From contig JBMLQL010000038.1 of assembly GCA_049241565.1 (NCBI GenBank), forward strand, positions 1 through 15,527: 15,527 bases of DNA, in the 5' to 3' direction. This DNA is from DZBG01 sp049241565. Its GTDB lineage: Bacteria; Bdellovibrionota; Bacteriovoracia; Bacteriovoracales; Bacteriovoracaceae. The notes under the pieces were generated by a model, which searched no databases, had not been told where the DNA came from, and saw only the letters and a program-made list of their open reading frames with translations. This document shows positions 8,272 through 14,906 of the stretch, in pieces; the first letter of the stretch is position 1, and every line of letters begins with the position of its first letter. Position numbers and translations under genes: made by a program.

Positions 8272-8625
8272 CTAGGTTTGTGCCTTGAATAGGCTAAACA
8301 GTTTAGACTTTGAGTTACTAATGACTTCTACAAGATCTGATTTCCCAATAACAATAACTTTTGAACCTTTCTTTATTTTAAAGTCAAAACAAACTGTTTG
8401 ATTGTGAAAAAGTTGATAAATGCCTAATACTGTGAAAGGAGAGATTTTTTTTAAGACTTTAGATCGTTTAATTTGTTCGATCTCTCCTTCAATAAGTATA
8501 ACTCCAGTATTTGGGACTTGATTTTCGTAAACAAAATCATAGTCATTGCTGAAGCAAATAACTTCAAAATGATTTTTCAAAGTATCAATATATTCATCAC
8601 TAACAGGACAGTCATTTCTTTTCAT
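8272..8625 (-). CDS. Small stand-alone protein resembling a degenerate cyclic-nucleotide-binding (Crp-type) domain
   Basis: A 117-residue protein not assigned to a named family. Residues about 29-103 follow the jelly-roll pattern of Crp/Fnr sensor domains: YENQVPNTGVILIEGEIEQI corresponds to the turn before the conserved Gly-Glu strand, followed by LGIYQLF and the strand KVIVIGKSDLVEVI. The phosphate-binding cassette needed for cAMP is absent, and there is no helix-turn-helix. It may be a ligand-free adaptor, a dimerisation partner or an evolutionary remnant. It lies 58 bp downstream of a full-length Crp/Fnr regulator and 8 bp upstream of the stress-protein gene, which it probably shares a transcript with. 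No Shine-Dalgarno sequence is evident ahead of the ATG at 8625. Confidence 0.6.
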   Translation of the reverse strand: MKRNDCPVSDEYIDTLKNHFEVICFSNDYDFVYENQVPNTGVILIEGEIEQIKRSKVLKKISPFTVLGIYQLFHNQTVCFDFKIKKGSKVIVIGKSDLVEVISNSKSKLFSLFKAQT

Positions 8626-8683
8626 ACTGAGATCATAGAACTAAGAATGCATAAGAAGTATGTTCTACATCATGCTTTACCTA

Positions 8684-9397
8684 TTAATAGCTAAGATTAG
8701 CCGTTTCAATAAGTGCTTCTTCATTTAGAAGATAAATCGTTTTACCTTCCTGCTCGATCAGCCCCTCATCTCTGAACTCTGAAATAAATCTAATGATTGT
8801 TTCACTTGCGGTACCAATCATTGAAGCCATTTCATCTCGAGTGAGCTTTATATCAAGTTTCCATCGCTTATTCTCTTTAATGCCGTATGACGATTTAAGC
8901 ATAAGGAGAAGTTCTGCCAGTCTCTCTCGTACATTTTTTTGAGCCATCGAAGTGCTTCTGTCTTCAGCTTTACCCATATCTCGACTTAGTTTTTCGATCA
9001 AATGAAGTGAAATACTAGGCTTTTCTGCTATGGCCTTATAAATGAATTTTTTATCAATAAAGCAGATGGCTGCATCTTCGAGAACGGTGGCGGTAGCCGA
9101 AAATTTTTCATTGCTGAAAAGGCTTCTGTGTCCGAGAACATCCCCAGGTCCAGCAACTCTGATTATAGACTCTTTTCCATCATTACCAAGCTTAGAAATT
9201 TTAATTTTACCGCTATTAACGCAGTAGAGGCCAAAGGGAGGATTTCCTTGGAAAAAGACAGTTTGGCCCTTTTTGTACCCGTTCATGACCTTATTTTGGC
9301 CAATAGTGGCCAATTCCGTATTGTCGAGATCACAAAAGATTCCTTTATCTCGGCATTGGCAATTTTCACAACTAATAGGTTTAAATGACTTTGTCAT
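8684..9397 (-). CDS. Crp/Fnr-family transcriptional regulator with FNR-like cysteine cluster
   Basis: A 237-residue DNA-binding regulator. The ATG at 9397 is preferred over one 36 bases upstream because it has AAGGA six bases ahead. Cys10, Cys13, Cys15 and Cys22 form a group near the N terminus. Cys112, in AAICFIDKKF, aligns by eye with the internal [4Fe-4S] ligand of E. coli FNR (Cys122, in VCEIPFE). The cyclic-nucleotide-like sensor fold covers about residues 25-120 and the long dimer helix about 125-168. The helix-turn-helix at 185-208 reads LTRDEMASMIGTASETIIRF. Glu199 and Arg203 align with the FNR residues that read TTGAT, while FNR Ser212 is Ile202 here. It is probably an oxygen- or redox-responsive regulator. 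An FNR-like palindrome lies 60 bases upstream of its start, which suggests autoregulation. Confidence 0.88.
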   Translation of the reverse strand: MTKSFKPISCENCQCRDKGIFCDLDNTELATIGQNKVMNGYKKGQTVFFQGNPPFGLYCVNSGKIKISKLGNDGKESIIRVAGPGDVLGHRSLFSNEKFSATATVLEDAAICFIDKKFIYKAIAEKPSISLHLIEKLSRDMGKAEDRSTSMAQKNVRERLAELLLMLKSSYGIKENKRWKLDIKLTRDEMASMIGTASETIIRFISEFRDEGLIEQEGKTIYLLNEEALIETANLSY

Positions 9398-9403
9398 AAG
9401 GAT

Positions 9404-9408
9404 TCCTT
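9404..9408 (-). promoter_or_regulatory. Ribosome-binding site deciding the FNR-like start
   Basis: AAGGA on the - strand, six bases ahead of the ATG at 9397. The in-frame ATG at 9433 has no comparable site and would begin with residues (MLHLRKFYKG) not expected before the cysteine cluster. Confidence 0.65.
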
Positions 9409-9423
9409 TATAAAATTTCCTTA

Positions 9424-9429
9424 AATGTA
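9424..9429 (-). promoter_or_regulatory. Possible -10 box for the FNR-like gene
   Basis: TACATT on the - strand has four of six matches to TATAAT. Its first base is about 29 bases from the centre of the palindrome at 9448-9467. If the palindrome is an activator site at -41.5, transcription would start near 9416, leaving a leader of about 19 bases that still carries the AAGGA site. Confidence 0.35.
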
Positions 9430-9447
9430 ACATTTGTCATTAAAATG

Positions 9448-9467
9448 AACCTGATGCAGATCAGGTT
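9448..9467 (-). promoter_or_regulatory. FNR-like operator palindrome upstream of the FNR-like gene
   Basis: AACCTGAT and ATCAGGTT form a perfect 8-bp inverted repeat around four bases. The core is TGAT-N4-ATCA, the FNR-family half-site arrangement (consensus TTGAT-N4-ATCAA). It overlaps the TGA stop of the cytochrome gene and is centred 60 bases ahead of the regulator's start. A near copy lies at 11195-11208. It could instead act as a weak terminator hairpin, but it has no clean T run on the - strand. Confidence 0.55.
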
Positions 9468-10585
9468 TTATTAATTAAATCTCGAAGGATTTCAAGTTCT
9501 TTGAGAACTTCTGGTGGAAGATGAGTCCCAGATGACCCCGTAAACTCAAATTCAATACTTTCTTCATATTCCTTAAGACATTTGGTCGCAGATGGCGTTT
9601 TGGGATACCTTTTAATACATTGCTTAAGAAATAGATCTCCATTACTGAAAAAGTTTTCTCGGCCTAAGCGTTTTTCAATAAATCCAATCCAAAAGGCCAG
9701 TTCTGGTGCTTGAGGTGAAGTTGGGTTCTCAAAAAGATAGTTGTAGAGTCTCCCTACTGCTTCTAAAAATTGAATATCGTGCTGATAATCATAGCTAGGG
9801 GTTTTTTCTAATGGGACTAGCTGACTTGCTATAAATTTTTTAACTTCTTTTTCATTTTTAAAATAGTCACGGTAGCTTCCTTTCTTAAGAACAGTCTCAA
9901 TTCCCTTCAGCCACTCAGTGAGGTCATTTTTAAAACTAGCACTCAGCTCTTTTCGGCCCTGGTAAGAGATGATAAGGCTCTTCGCTTTTTGTGGGTCTTT
10001 ATTGATTTTAAGATCAATCAATAAGACTTGCTTAAAGGCTTTCTGGATCTGTTTTTCATTTTTGGCTTTTATTTCTGTTTCAATAGATTGAATAAAACTT
10101 TTTCTCGCATCGGTGTACCTACGAACAATGAGCTGGGCCGTACCAATATCGTATTGATTAGTCAGCTTCGTCGTTTCTATTGAATAATGTTCTGCTTTAA
10201 AGCTCGGCACATGTGAGGTGGGCATTCTGGTATGGCAATCAATACAAAGCGATGCAATCTCTTTGATCCGCCAATGAGTATAAGATTTTTTGCCTTTTTT
10301 GAATGAATCAATACTCGAAGTGATATTTTCATTAATCATTTCATAAGAGGGCGCGAAGATATCTTGCTTAAGAAGAGTTTCATGTTTGGCCTTCTTAAAG
10401 GCAGATTGGATTGTCGTCATATTTTTGAGAATAAGGTCCTCGTTTTCTTTGGCCGAAAATGTCTCAAAGGATTGAGTATAAGGGATGATATTCACAAGAG
10501 CATTGAAGGCGGTATTCATTTCTTTGGCAGGAGAAGCGAAGGCCAATGTTACTGAGAAAGCCATCATTATCAACAGTTTCATCAT
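9461..10585 (-). CDS. Periplasmic monoheme c-type cytochrome
   Basis: A 374-residue exported protein. A signal peptide (MMKLLIMMAFSVTLAFA) is followed by a soluble, mostly helical chain. A single CIDCH motif (Cys114, Cys117, His118) would attach heme c covalently. The region around it, IKEIASLCIDCHTRMPTS, is typical of cytochromes whose distal ligand lies elsewhere. Residues about 150-370 are Lys- and Glu-rich and look like helical repeats, perhaps TPR-like. I cannot name a family. Its ATG overlaps the TAA of the preceding small exported protein (TAATG), with AAAGG upstream, so the two are translationally coupled and may act together. Electron transfer or redox sensing in the periplasm is likely; the partner is unknown. 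Confidence 0.75.
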   Translation of the reverse strand: MMKLLIMMAFSVTLAFASPAKEMNTAFNALVNIIPYTQSFETFSAKENEDLILKNMTTIQSAFKKAKHETLLKQDIFAPSYEMINENITSSIDSFKKGKKSYTHWRIKEIASLCIDCHTRMPTSHVPSFKAEHYSIETTKLTNQYDIGTAQLIVRRYTDARKSFIQSIETEIKAKNEKQIQKAFKQVLLIDLKINKDPQKAKSLIISYQGRKELSASFKNDLTEWLKGIETVLKKGSYRDYFKNEKEVKKFIASQLVPLEKTPSYDYQHDIQFLEAVGRLYNYLFENPTSPQAPELAFWIGFIEKRLGRENFFSNGDLFLKQCIKRYPKTPSATKCLKEYEESIEFEFTGSSGTHLPPEVLKELEILRDLINKT

Positions 10586-11160
10586 TATTTTTTCCCTTTA
10601 AGTTGTTCATAGATAAATAATCCTGTGGCCAGAGCTCCAGCAGAAAAAATAAGACCTTTATTTAGATCTCTTCGCATAGTCGCTTCATTTCCAGTTGAGC
10701 TTAATGATTCTAAGAGTAGGACTGAAGCAGTCAGAGTGATGGCATTAGCGACATCAGAGCTAAGGGGAATAGTTTTAGGAAAAGTATCCTGAAGGTGAGG
10801 ATGAAATTTGACTTGCATCTCCTGTTCTTTTAATTTTACCTTTCCAAGTTCTTTCAGAGAAATGGGTCTAATCGATTCAATCACTAGTACTTGATTAAAG
10901 ACGGTTTTTCCTTCGATCGTTTTTGATTGAGTATAAATTTTCCCTGTGATGAGGGCCTCATCTCCAGCTTTAAGAGTGGAGACCTCTTTTTGAAGATTCT
11001 TATCCTCTAGTCTTGTTGAGACATGATGAGTGTTATCTAAAACAATGGATTTCTGATCAATCTGTTTAATACGCGCTATGATACGTACATCTTCAACAGG
11101 AAGATTCTGAGCAAAGAGTAGGGTTGGAAAAATAAAAATAAAAAAGAATAAATATTTCAT
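10585..11160 (-). CDS. Small exported membrane-associated protein of unknown function, coupled to the cytochrome
   Basis: A 191-residue protein I do not recognise. Residues 1-18 (MKYLFFFIFIFPTLLFAQ) are a clear signal peptide. Residues about 22-100 alternate in a beta pattern (VRIIARIKQID, SIVLDN, DEALITGKIYTQ, VLVIESI) that resembles a small OB-fold barrel. Two hydrophobic stretches near the C terminus (about 138-152 and 169-184) could be membrane helices, followed by a basic tail, EQLKGKK. The stop codon overlaps the cytochrome start by one base. That coupling suggests a shared role such as anchoring or assembling the cytochrome, which is inference. No standard Shine-Dalgarno is seen. A perfect 9-bp inverted repeat directly abuts the start codon. 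Confidence 0.7.
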   Translation of the reverse strand: MKYLFFFIFIFPTLLFAQNLPVEDVRIIARIKQIDQKSIVLDNTHHVSTRLEDKNLQKEVSTLKAGDEALITGKIYTQSKTIEGKTVFNQVLVIESIRPISLKELGKVKLKEQEMQVKFHPHLQDTFPKTIPLSSDVANAITLTASVLLLESLSSTGNEATMRRDLNKGLIFSAGALATGLFIYEQLKGKK

Positions 11161-11180
11161 TTACTCATCTTATGAGTAAA
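11160..11180 (-). repeat. Perfect 9-3-9 inverted repeat at the start codon
   Basis: TTTACTCAT (11160-11168 on the + strand) and ATGAGTAAA (11172-11180) flank three bases. On the - strand the repeat ends on the first base of the ATG of the small exported protein. In mRNA it would put the initiation region in a hairpin; as DNA it could be an operator. A possible -10 box, TAAGAT, lies inside it (11167-11172). Confidence 0.5.
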
Positions 11181-11194
11181 TCTGCTTTAAAAGG

Positions 11195-11208
11195 ATGATT
11201 TAGATCAG
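11195..11208 (-). promoter_or_regulatory. FNR-like operator upstream of the cytochrome gene pair
   Basis: On the - strand this reads CTGATCTAAATCAT, with TGAT-N4-ATCA at its core. It shares CTGATCT-N2-ATCA with the palindrome at 9448-9467, in the same orientation to its downstream gene. The centre is 41 bases ahead of the ATG at 11160, and a TAAGAT candidate -10 box begins about 29 bases from the centre. The site also sits inside a GATTTAG/CTAAATC inverted repeat (11197-11220) that could be a weak terminator of the upstream regulator gene. Confidence 0.5.
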
Positions 11209-11226
11209 CTTAACTAAATCTTTGGC

Positions 11227-11745
11227 CTAGATTTTACCAAGTTTGCGTTGTAGTGTTCGACGATGAAGCTTGAGTTCTCGCGCTGTGGCAGTGATATTAT
11301 TATTGTTTTTCTTAAGAACACTTAGAATATGCTCTTTTTCAACATCATCTAGAGAGGCCACAGTGTCATGGAGATTTGCGTCGGGATTTCCTTCTTTTTT
11401 ATTAAAGGCCTCTAGAATCTCATCTACTTCAACCGGCTTACTCAAGTAATGAGTGGCCCCAAGTTTTATGGCCTCAATGGCCGTTTCAACATGGGCATAA
11501 CCTGTCAGAATAACAATATTAGTTTCAGGATCAATCTCGAGTAAACGAGGGATAAGCTTTAGTCCACTTTCTCCAGGCATTTTTAAATCAACAATACAAA
11601 ATTCTGGTTCATTTTCTTTGGCCACTTGTTCAGCTTCAATAATATTAAACGCAGTAAGAACTTCAAATCCTCTCTCTATAAGAGAAGATTTAAGTGCTCT
11701 TACAAAATTTTTATTATCGTCGACGATTAAAATAGTTTTATTCAT
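11227..11745 (-). CDS. regA: RegA/PrrA/ActR-type response regulator
   Basis: A 172-residue regulator with a receiver domain and a short Fis-type helix-turn-helix. The receiver (1-115) has the acidic pair Asp9/Asp10, phospho-acceptor Asp53 in VDLKMPG, Thr81 and Lys103 in LSKPVE. The DNA-binding part (about 134-171) ends in ITATARELKLHRRTLQRKLG. Its HRRTLQR segment is the signature of the RegA/PrrA/ActR group, which controls respiration, redox carriers and carbon and nitrogen metabolism in Proteobacteria. The length is close to the usual 180-190 residues. The ATG overlaps the TGA of the kinase gene by four bases (ATGA), so the pair is translationally coupled. Targets cannot be read from the sequence, but the cytochrome pair immediately downstream is an obvious candidate. 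Confidence 0.88.
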   Translation of the reverse strand: MNKTILIVDDNKNFVRALKSSLIERGFEVLTAFNIIEAEQVAKENEPEFCIVDLKMPGESGLKLIPRLLEIDPETNIVILTGYAHVETAIEAIKLGATHYLSKPVEVDEILEAFNKKEGNPDANLHDTVASLDDVEKEHILSVLKKNNNNITATARELKLHRRTLQRKLGKI

Positions 11746-12944
11746 TGAAGACCCTTAAGTGGAATTTTTATGGTGACGATAGCACCTAATTCTTTTTTAT
11801 TTTGAATGAGAAGTTCTCCACCAAGTCTTGAACAAGCTGTTTTACTTAGGAAAAGCCCTAGGCCCATTCCTTGAGGCTTTGTCGTGAGTCCAATTTTACC
11901 AAATTGAGCGAGAACCTCAGATGAAAAACCAGCTCCGAAATCCTCAATGAAAAAAATCAGAGCATTATTTTCATGGATCATCGTAAAACGTAATCCATCA
12001 GGGGAGGCCTGAAATCCGTTGATAAGAATATTCTGGATGGCCATGCGAAGTCCGCTATCGGAAAAAATCCTTATGCCATCACTTCCGGTTATGGTGGAAT
12101 TAAAGTTTTGAGGGTGATACTTCTCTTGAAATTGTTCCAGAATATCTTGAATATAATCTTTTAATAACATAAATCGTCCACTGTCTGATTTTAAAACACC
12201 AGCCTCAAGAGTGATGTCAGAAATAATTTTTTTACATTCTTTGACTTCATCTCTCAGTGTGGAAAGTGCCTCTTGATAATCCGGGCCTAGTTTCTTTTGT
12301 AGATCATTCGCAATAAAAGAGATGGTGGATAAAGGAGTTCCCAAATCATGGGCCGCATTGGTCGCAAAAATGCCTAGGATCGCCAACTGTTCAGATTCTT
12401 TGAGCTGAACTTGCTGATTTCTTGTTGTATTCCCCATCTTCACAATAAAATAAGAAATGATGAGTGTTAGAATAATAAAAGTAACGAGCATGCCAGAAAT
12501 ATGAAGATCAACAAAATGATGATGTAGGTGAGGGATTTCTGGGGCAAATTTCATTAAAATAATGTAGAAGCCGATAGTGACGGAAGAAGTTACCCAAGTA
12601 TAAAAAGAGCTTAAAGTGGTTGCAGCAATCATCACTTGAAGAACAAAAAGTGAAGTGAATGGATTGTGGGCCCCTCCTGAAAAATAAAGGAGAAGAAACA
12701 GAGCAAAAATATCGTAAATGATTTGTGAGAAATATTCCAATTCCCCCACCACTTTAGGAGATTTCATTCTTAACCATGTCACAATATTGATGGCGATAAG
12801 AGAAGAGGTCACAAAAATAAGATGAGTGGTCTTAAAGGGAAGATGAAGCCAATATTTTGAAACAAGGATGGCGGTAAATTGTCCAAGAATAGCGATATTT
12901 CTAAGCCAGAATAATTGAGAAAGACTTTGACGGTAATAATCCAT
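11742..12944 (-). CDS. regB: RegB/PrrB-type redox-sensing membrane histidine kinase
   Basis: A 400-residue kinase with about six membrane helices in residues 10-170, as in RegB. GGAHNPF at 90-96 matches the GGxxNPF quinone-site heptapeptide of RegB. The phosphorylation site is His199 in HDLGTPLSTI, close to the RegB HELGTPL form. Cys237, in EVKECKKII, lies 38 residues later, near the spacing of the RegB redox-switch cysteine. The ATPase domain has Asn305/Asn309 (N box), DFGAGF at 335-340 and GMGLGL at 359-364. An unusual histidine group, HLHHH with a further His148, lies in the loop before the last membrane helix. The kinase presumably senses the quinone or redox state and phosphorylates the coupled regulator. 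The ATG at 12944 lacks a clear Shine-Dalgarno. Confidence 0.88.
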   Translation of the reverse strand: MDYYRQSLSQLFWLRNIAILGQFTAILVSKYWLHLPFKTTHLIFVTSSLIAINIVTWLRMKSPKVVGELEYFSQIIYDIFALFLLLYFSGGAHNPFTSLFVLQVMIAATTLSSFYTWVTSSVTIGFYIILMKFAPEIPHLHHHFVDLHISGMLVTFIILTLIISYFIVKMGNTTRNQQVQLKESEQLAILGIFATNAAHDLGTPLSTISFIANDLQKKLGPDYQEALSTLRDEVKECKKIISDITLEAGVLKSDSGRFMLLKDYIQDILEQFQEKYHPQNFNSTITGSDGIRIFSDSGLRMAIQNILINGFQASPDGLRFTMIHENNALIFFIEDFGAGFSSEVLAQFGKIGLTTKPQGMGLGLFLSKTACSRLGGELLIQNKKELGAIVTIKIPLKGLQ

Positions 12945-12959
12945 AGAATGATTTTATCA

Positions 12960-12987
12960 TTTATGAGTGTAAGTTGGCCTGTGACAA
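12960..12987 (-). promoter_or_regulatory. Possible promoter for the RegB/RegA operon
   Basis: On the - strand, TTGTCA (12982-12987, five of six matches to the -35 consensus) and CATAAA (12960-12965, four of six) are 16 bases apart. They lie just ahead of the kinase start. The -35 falls in the loop of the hairpin at 12974-13002. A second AT-rich option, TAAAAT, lies a few bases further on, so the call is weak. Confidence 0.25.
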
Positions 12988-13002
12988 ATTGCCTCAGGCC
13001 AA
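12974..13002 (-). terminator. Hairpin between the TIGR03545-type gene and the RegBA operon
   Basis: TTGGCCTG and CAGGCCAA form a perfect 8-bp GC-containing stem with a 13-base loop, starting 7 bases after the stop of the TIGR03545-type gene. On the - strand the stem is followed by CTTACACTC, not a T run, so intrinsic termination is uncertain. It may instead be an attenuator or operator. Confidence 0.4.
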
Positions 13003-13009
13003 TCTTTAT

Positions 13010-14905
13010 TTAAAGTTTAAAACCTTTCAAAAGTTTTTTACCTTGTTCTTTAAGCTTATCGGTCGCGCCACCAGTAGCTTTCTTTTGTGCTTTCTGAACT
13101 TCCTCTTCAATTTTCTTTTTCTGCTCATCACCTTTAGCGAGAATTTTTTTTAGTTCTCCCTCGTATTTGGTCTTGGTGCTATTGACTTGAGTTAGAAGCT
13201 CTGTCTTTTTAGCGAGAACTTTTTCATTAATGAAAGATTCAAGTTTAACTTTGGCCTCATCCACTTTTTTACCAATTTCAAGCTTTAGGCCAGAAGCGAG
13301 ATCTTCACCTAAATTAGACTTAAGTGACCATCTGATATTACTCCATGTACCGTAAGCACGGGCATCAAGATTGACGACAGGGATTTTATTCACCACATTA
13401 GACACTAGTTCTTGGATCATTTTATTCTTGGATTCAACAACATAGTTGGGAGAATTGAGTGTGTTCAGCCATCTAATATCTAAGCTCTCGTCGTATAGAG
13501 TGGCCGAGAAATCGACTTTTGCTTTTGATTCTTTTAAACCGAACGTGAAGTCAGCAGAGTTGGAGAGCATTTTTTCAGGAATAGGAAAACTAGCCACTCT
13601 CATTTCGAGCATTTGTTTTGGTTTCATCTTTGTGTGGTCAAGAGTGACTTTAAGTTGAACGCCATTGATATTTTTCGCTTTGAGATCACCTTTAAGATCT
13701 AGAACAGTTGGAATCCCTACAATCTTAGGAGATGTTGTGACATTTGTTAACGTCCCAGAAAAGTCTCCTGCAAATTCGCCTTCTGTACTTTTTGAACTGA
13801 TCCCAGCATTTTTAAGCCAGAAAAGTGGATACCCTTTAGTAATTGGAAAGTTATAAGTTTTTCCGACATCACGTTGTGGAGGAATAATTTTTTCTTCTTC
13901 TTTCTTTTTTTCTGGCATGTATTGTTTGGCAATGGCCTGATATTTTTTGGCCTGAACAACATAATTCATTAAGTCCGTTCCAAAGAGCATGCTTGAGAAA
14001 TCAGAGAAGTCAAGTTTCGGAATCTTGAAATGTCCTTGAAGATTAGCTATATCCTCTTTAACGAGAGCTTGAACTTCATTTGGGTAGTTTGTTATTTTTT
14101 GAACTTCGCCTTGAAGATTTTTGGCAGATTTCTGGACCTCTTCAATTTGTTTTTTGGCCTTGTCAGCAAGTTTTACAAGTTCAGGAACTTTTTTAACTTG
14201 TTCGACAAAGTTTTTTTCTTGTTCTAATTCTTTATACTTTTTTTGAATCTCTTCAAAAACAGATGGATCTGAGAGTCTTTTAATCTCCCCATCCCAGTAT
14301 TCTTTTTTAGTATTAACTTCAACTAACATTTCATTAATACGAGTTTCTGTTTTTAATTGGTCACGGAGTTTTTCAATTTGCTCTTGATAGTTGACTCCTT
14401 CGGCAAGAGCGATGACATCTCCAAGAACATTATCTTTGAAACGGTCTTTGGCCTGGGCAATAACTTGGTTTTGAAGTTTGGCCATCATACTATTATCAGA
14501 TGGAGGTGGCGGTGGAATGACTTTCCCAGGTCTCGCTCTTTTAGTATCCATTTGAATTGTGAGGATAGAAGCATCTTCGACAACAAATTTAGCACGAAGA
14601 AGAGCGTCCCAAAGAAACTTGAACTTCATTTGACCAATCTCAACAGTATTATGAGAAGGTTTTTCTTTATTGGTCACCTCAAGTTTATTGAGTTCAAAAG
14701 ATCCTGAGATAAAGCTTGTCTTTACACTCGAAACATTCACCTCAGCACCTACGCCTTGAGTCCCCGCCCATTCGATTCCATCTTTGAGATGTTTGTCGAA
14801 ATAGTAAGTAAAATAACCATAGGTAATGGCACAAAGAATACCTACTGGAAGAATAACCTCAACACGAATAGGGCCCTTTTTCTTTTTAGCTTTATTTGTT
14901 GTCAT
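13010..14905 (-). CDS. TIGR03545-type envelope protein, inner-membrane anchored, AsmA-like N terminus
   Basis: A 631-residue protein matching by eye an uncharacterised family restricted to bacteria with outer membranes. After a basic N terminus (TTNKAKKKKG), one membrane helix (about residues 16-36) anchors a large periplasmic part. The next 80 residues (VNVSSVKTSFISGSFELNKL through DALLRAKFVVEDASI) resemble the opening of AsmA/TamB-like lipid-bridge proteins. A PPPPP linker follows, then a long coiled coil (about 155-275), a beta-rich middle (about 345-515) and a second Lys/Glu-rich coiled coil to the C terminus. The ATG at 14905 is chosen over an upstream in-frame TTG because GGGGA lies five bases ahead. 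Only one base separates it from the stop of the TIGR03546-type gene, matching the known two-gene pairing of these families. The AsmA link is inference. Confidence 0.8.
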   Translation of the reverse strand: MTTNKAKKKKGPIRVEVILPVGILCAITYGYFTYYFDKHLKDGIEWAGTQGVGAEVNVSSVKTSFISGSFELNKLEVTNKEKPSHNTVEIGQMKFKFLWDALLRAKFVVEDASILTIQMDTKRARPGKVIPPPPPSDNSMMAKLQNQVIAQAKDRFKDNVLGDVIALAEGVNYQEQIEKLRDQLKTETRINEMLVEVNTKKEYWDGEIKRLSDPSVFEEIQKKYKELEQEKNFVEQVKKVPELVKLADKAKKQIEEVQKSAKNLQGEVQKITNYPNEVQALVKEDIANLQGHFKIPKLDFSDFSSMLFGTDLMNYVVQAKKYQAIAKQYMPEKKKEEEKIIPPQRDVGKTYNFPITKGYPLFWLKNAGISSKSTEGEFAGDFSGTLTNVTTSPKIVGIPTVLDLKGDLKAKNINGVQLKVTLDHTKMKPKQMLEMRVASFPIPEKMLSNSADFTFGLKESKAKVDFSATLYDESLDIRWLNTLNSPNYVVESKNKMIQELVSNVVNKIPVVNLDARAYGTWSNIRWSLKSNLGEDLASGLKLEIGKKVDEAKVKLESFINEKVLAKKTELLTQVNSTKTKYEGELKKILAKGDEQKKKIEEEVQKAQKKATGGATDKLKEQGKKLLKGFKL

Positions 14906-14906
14906 A

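Noticed and set aside
8646..8680. Partial inverted repeats between the FNR-like gene and the small sensor-like gene
   Set aside because: The matching arms are only four bases (GCAT/ATGC), the repeats lack the TGAT-N4-ATCA pattern, and no clear promoter hexamers could be fixed.
12947..12961. AATGAT-TTT-ATCATT ahead of the kinase as a third FNR-like site
   Set aside because: The TGAT and ATCA half-sites are three bases apart instead of four, which puts them out of the usual register; AT-rich sequence makes such repeats likely by chance.
13747..13962. Open frames opposite or overlapping the TIGR03545-type gene
   Set aside because: They lie wholly inside a convincing gene, show no domain pattern, and have compositions expected from shadow frames.
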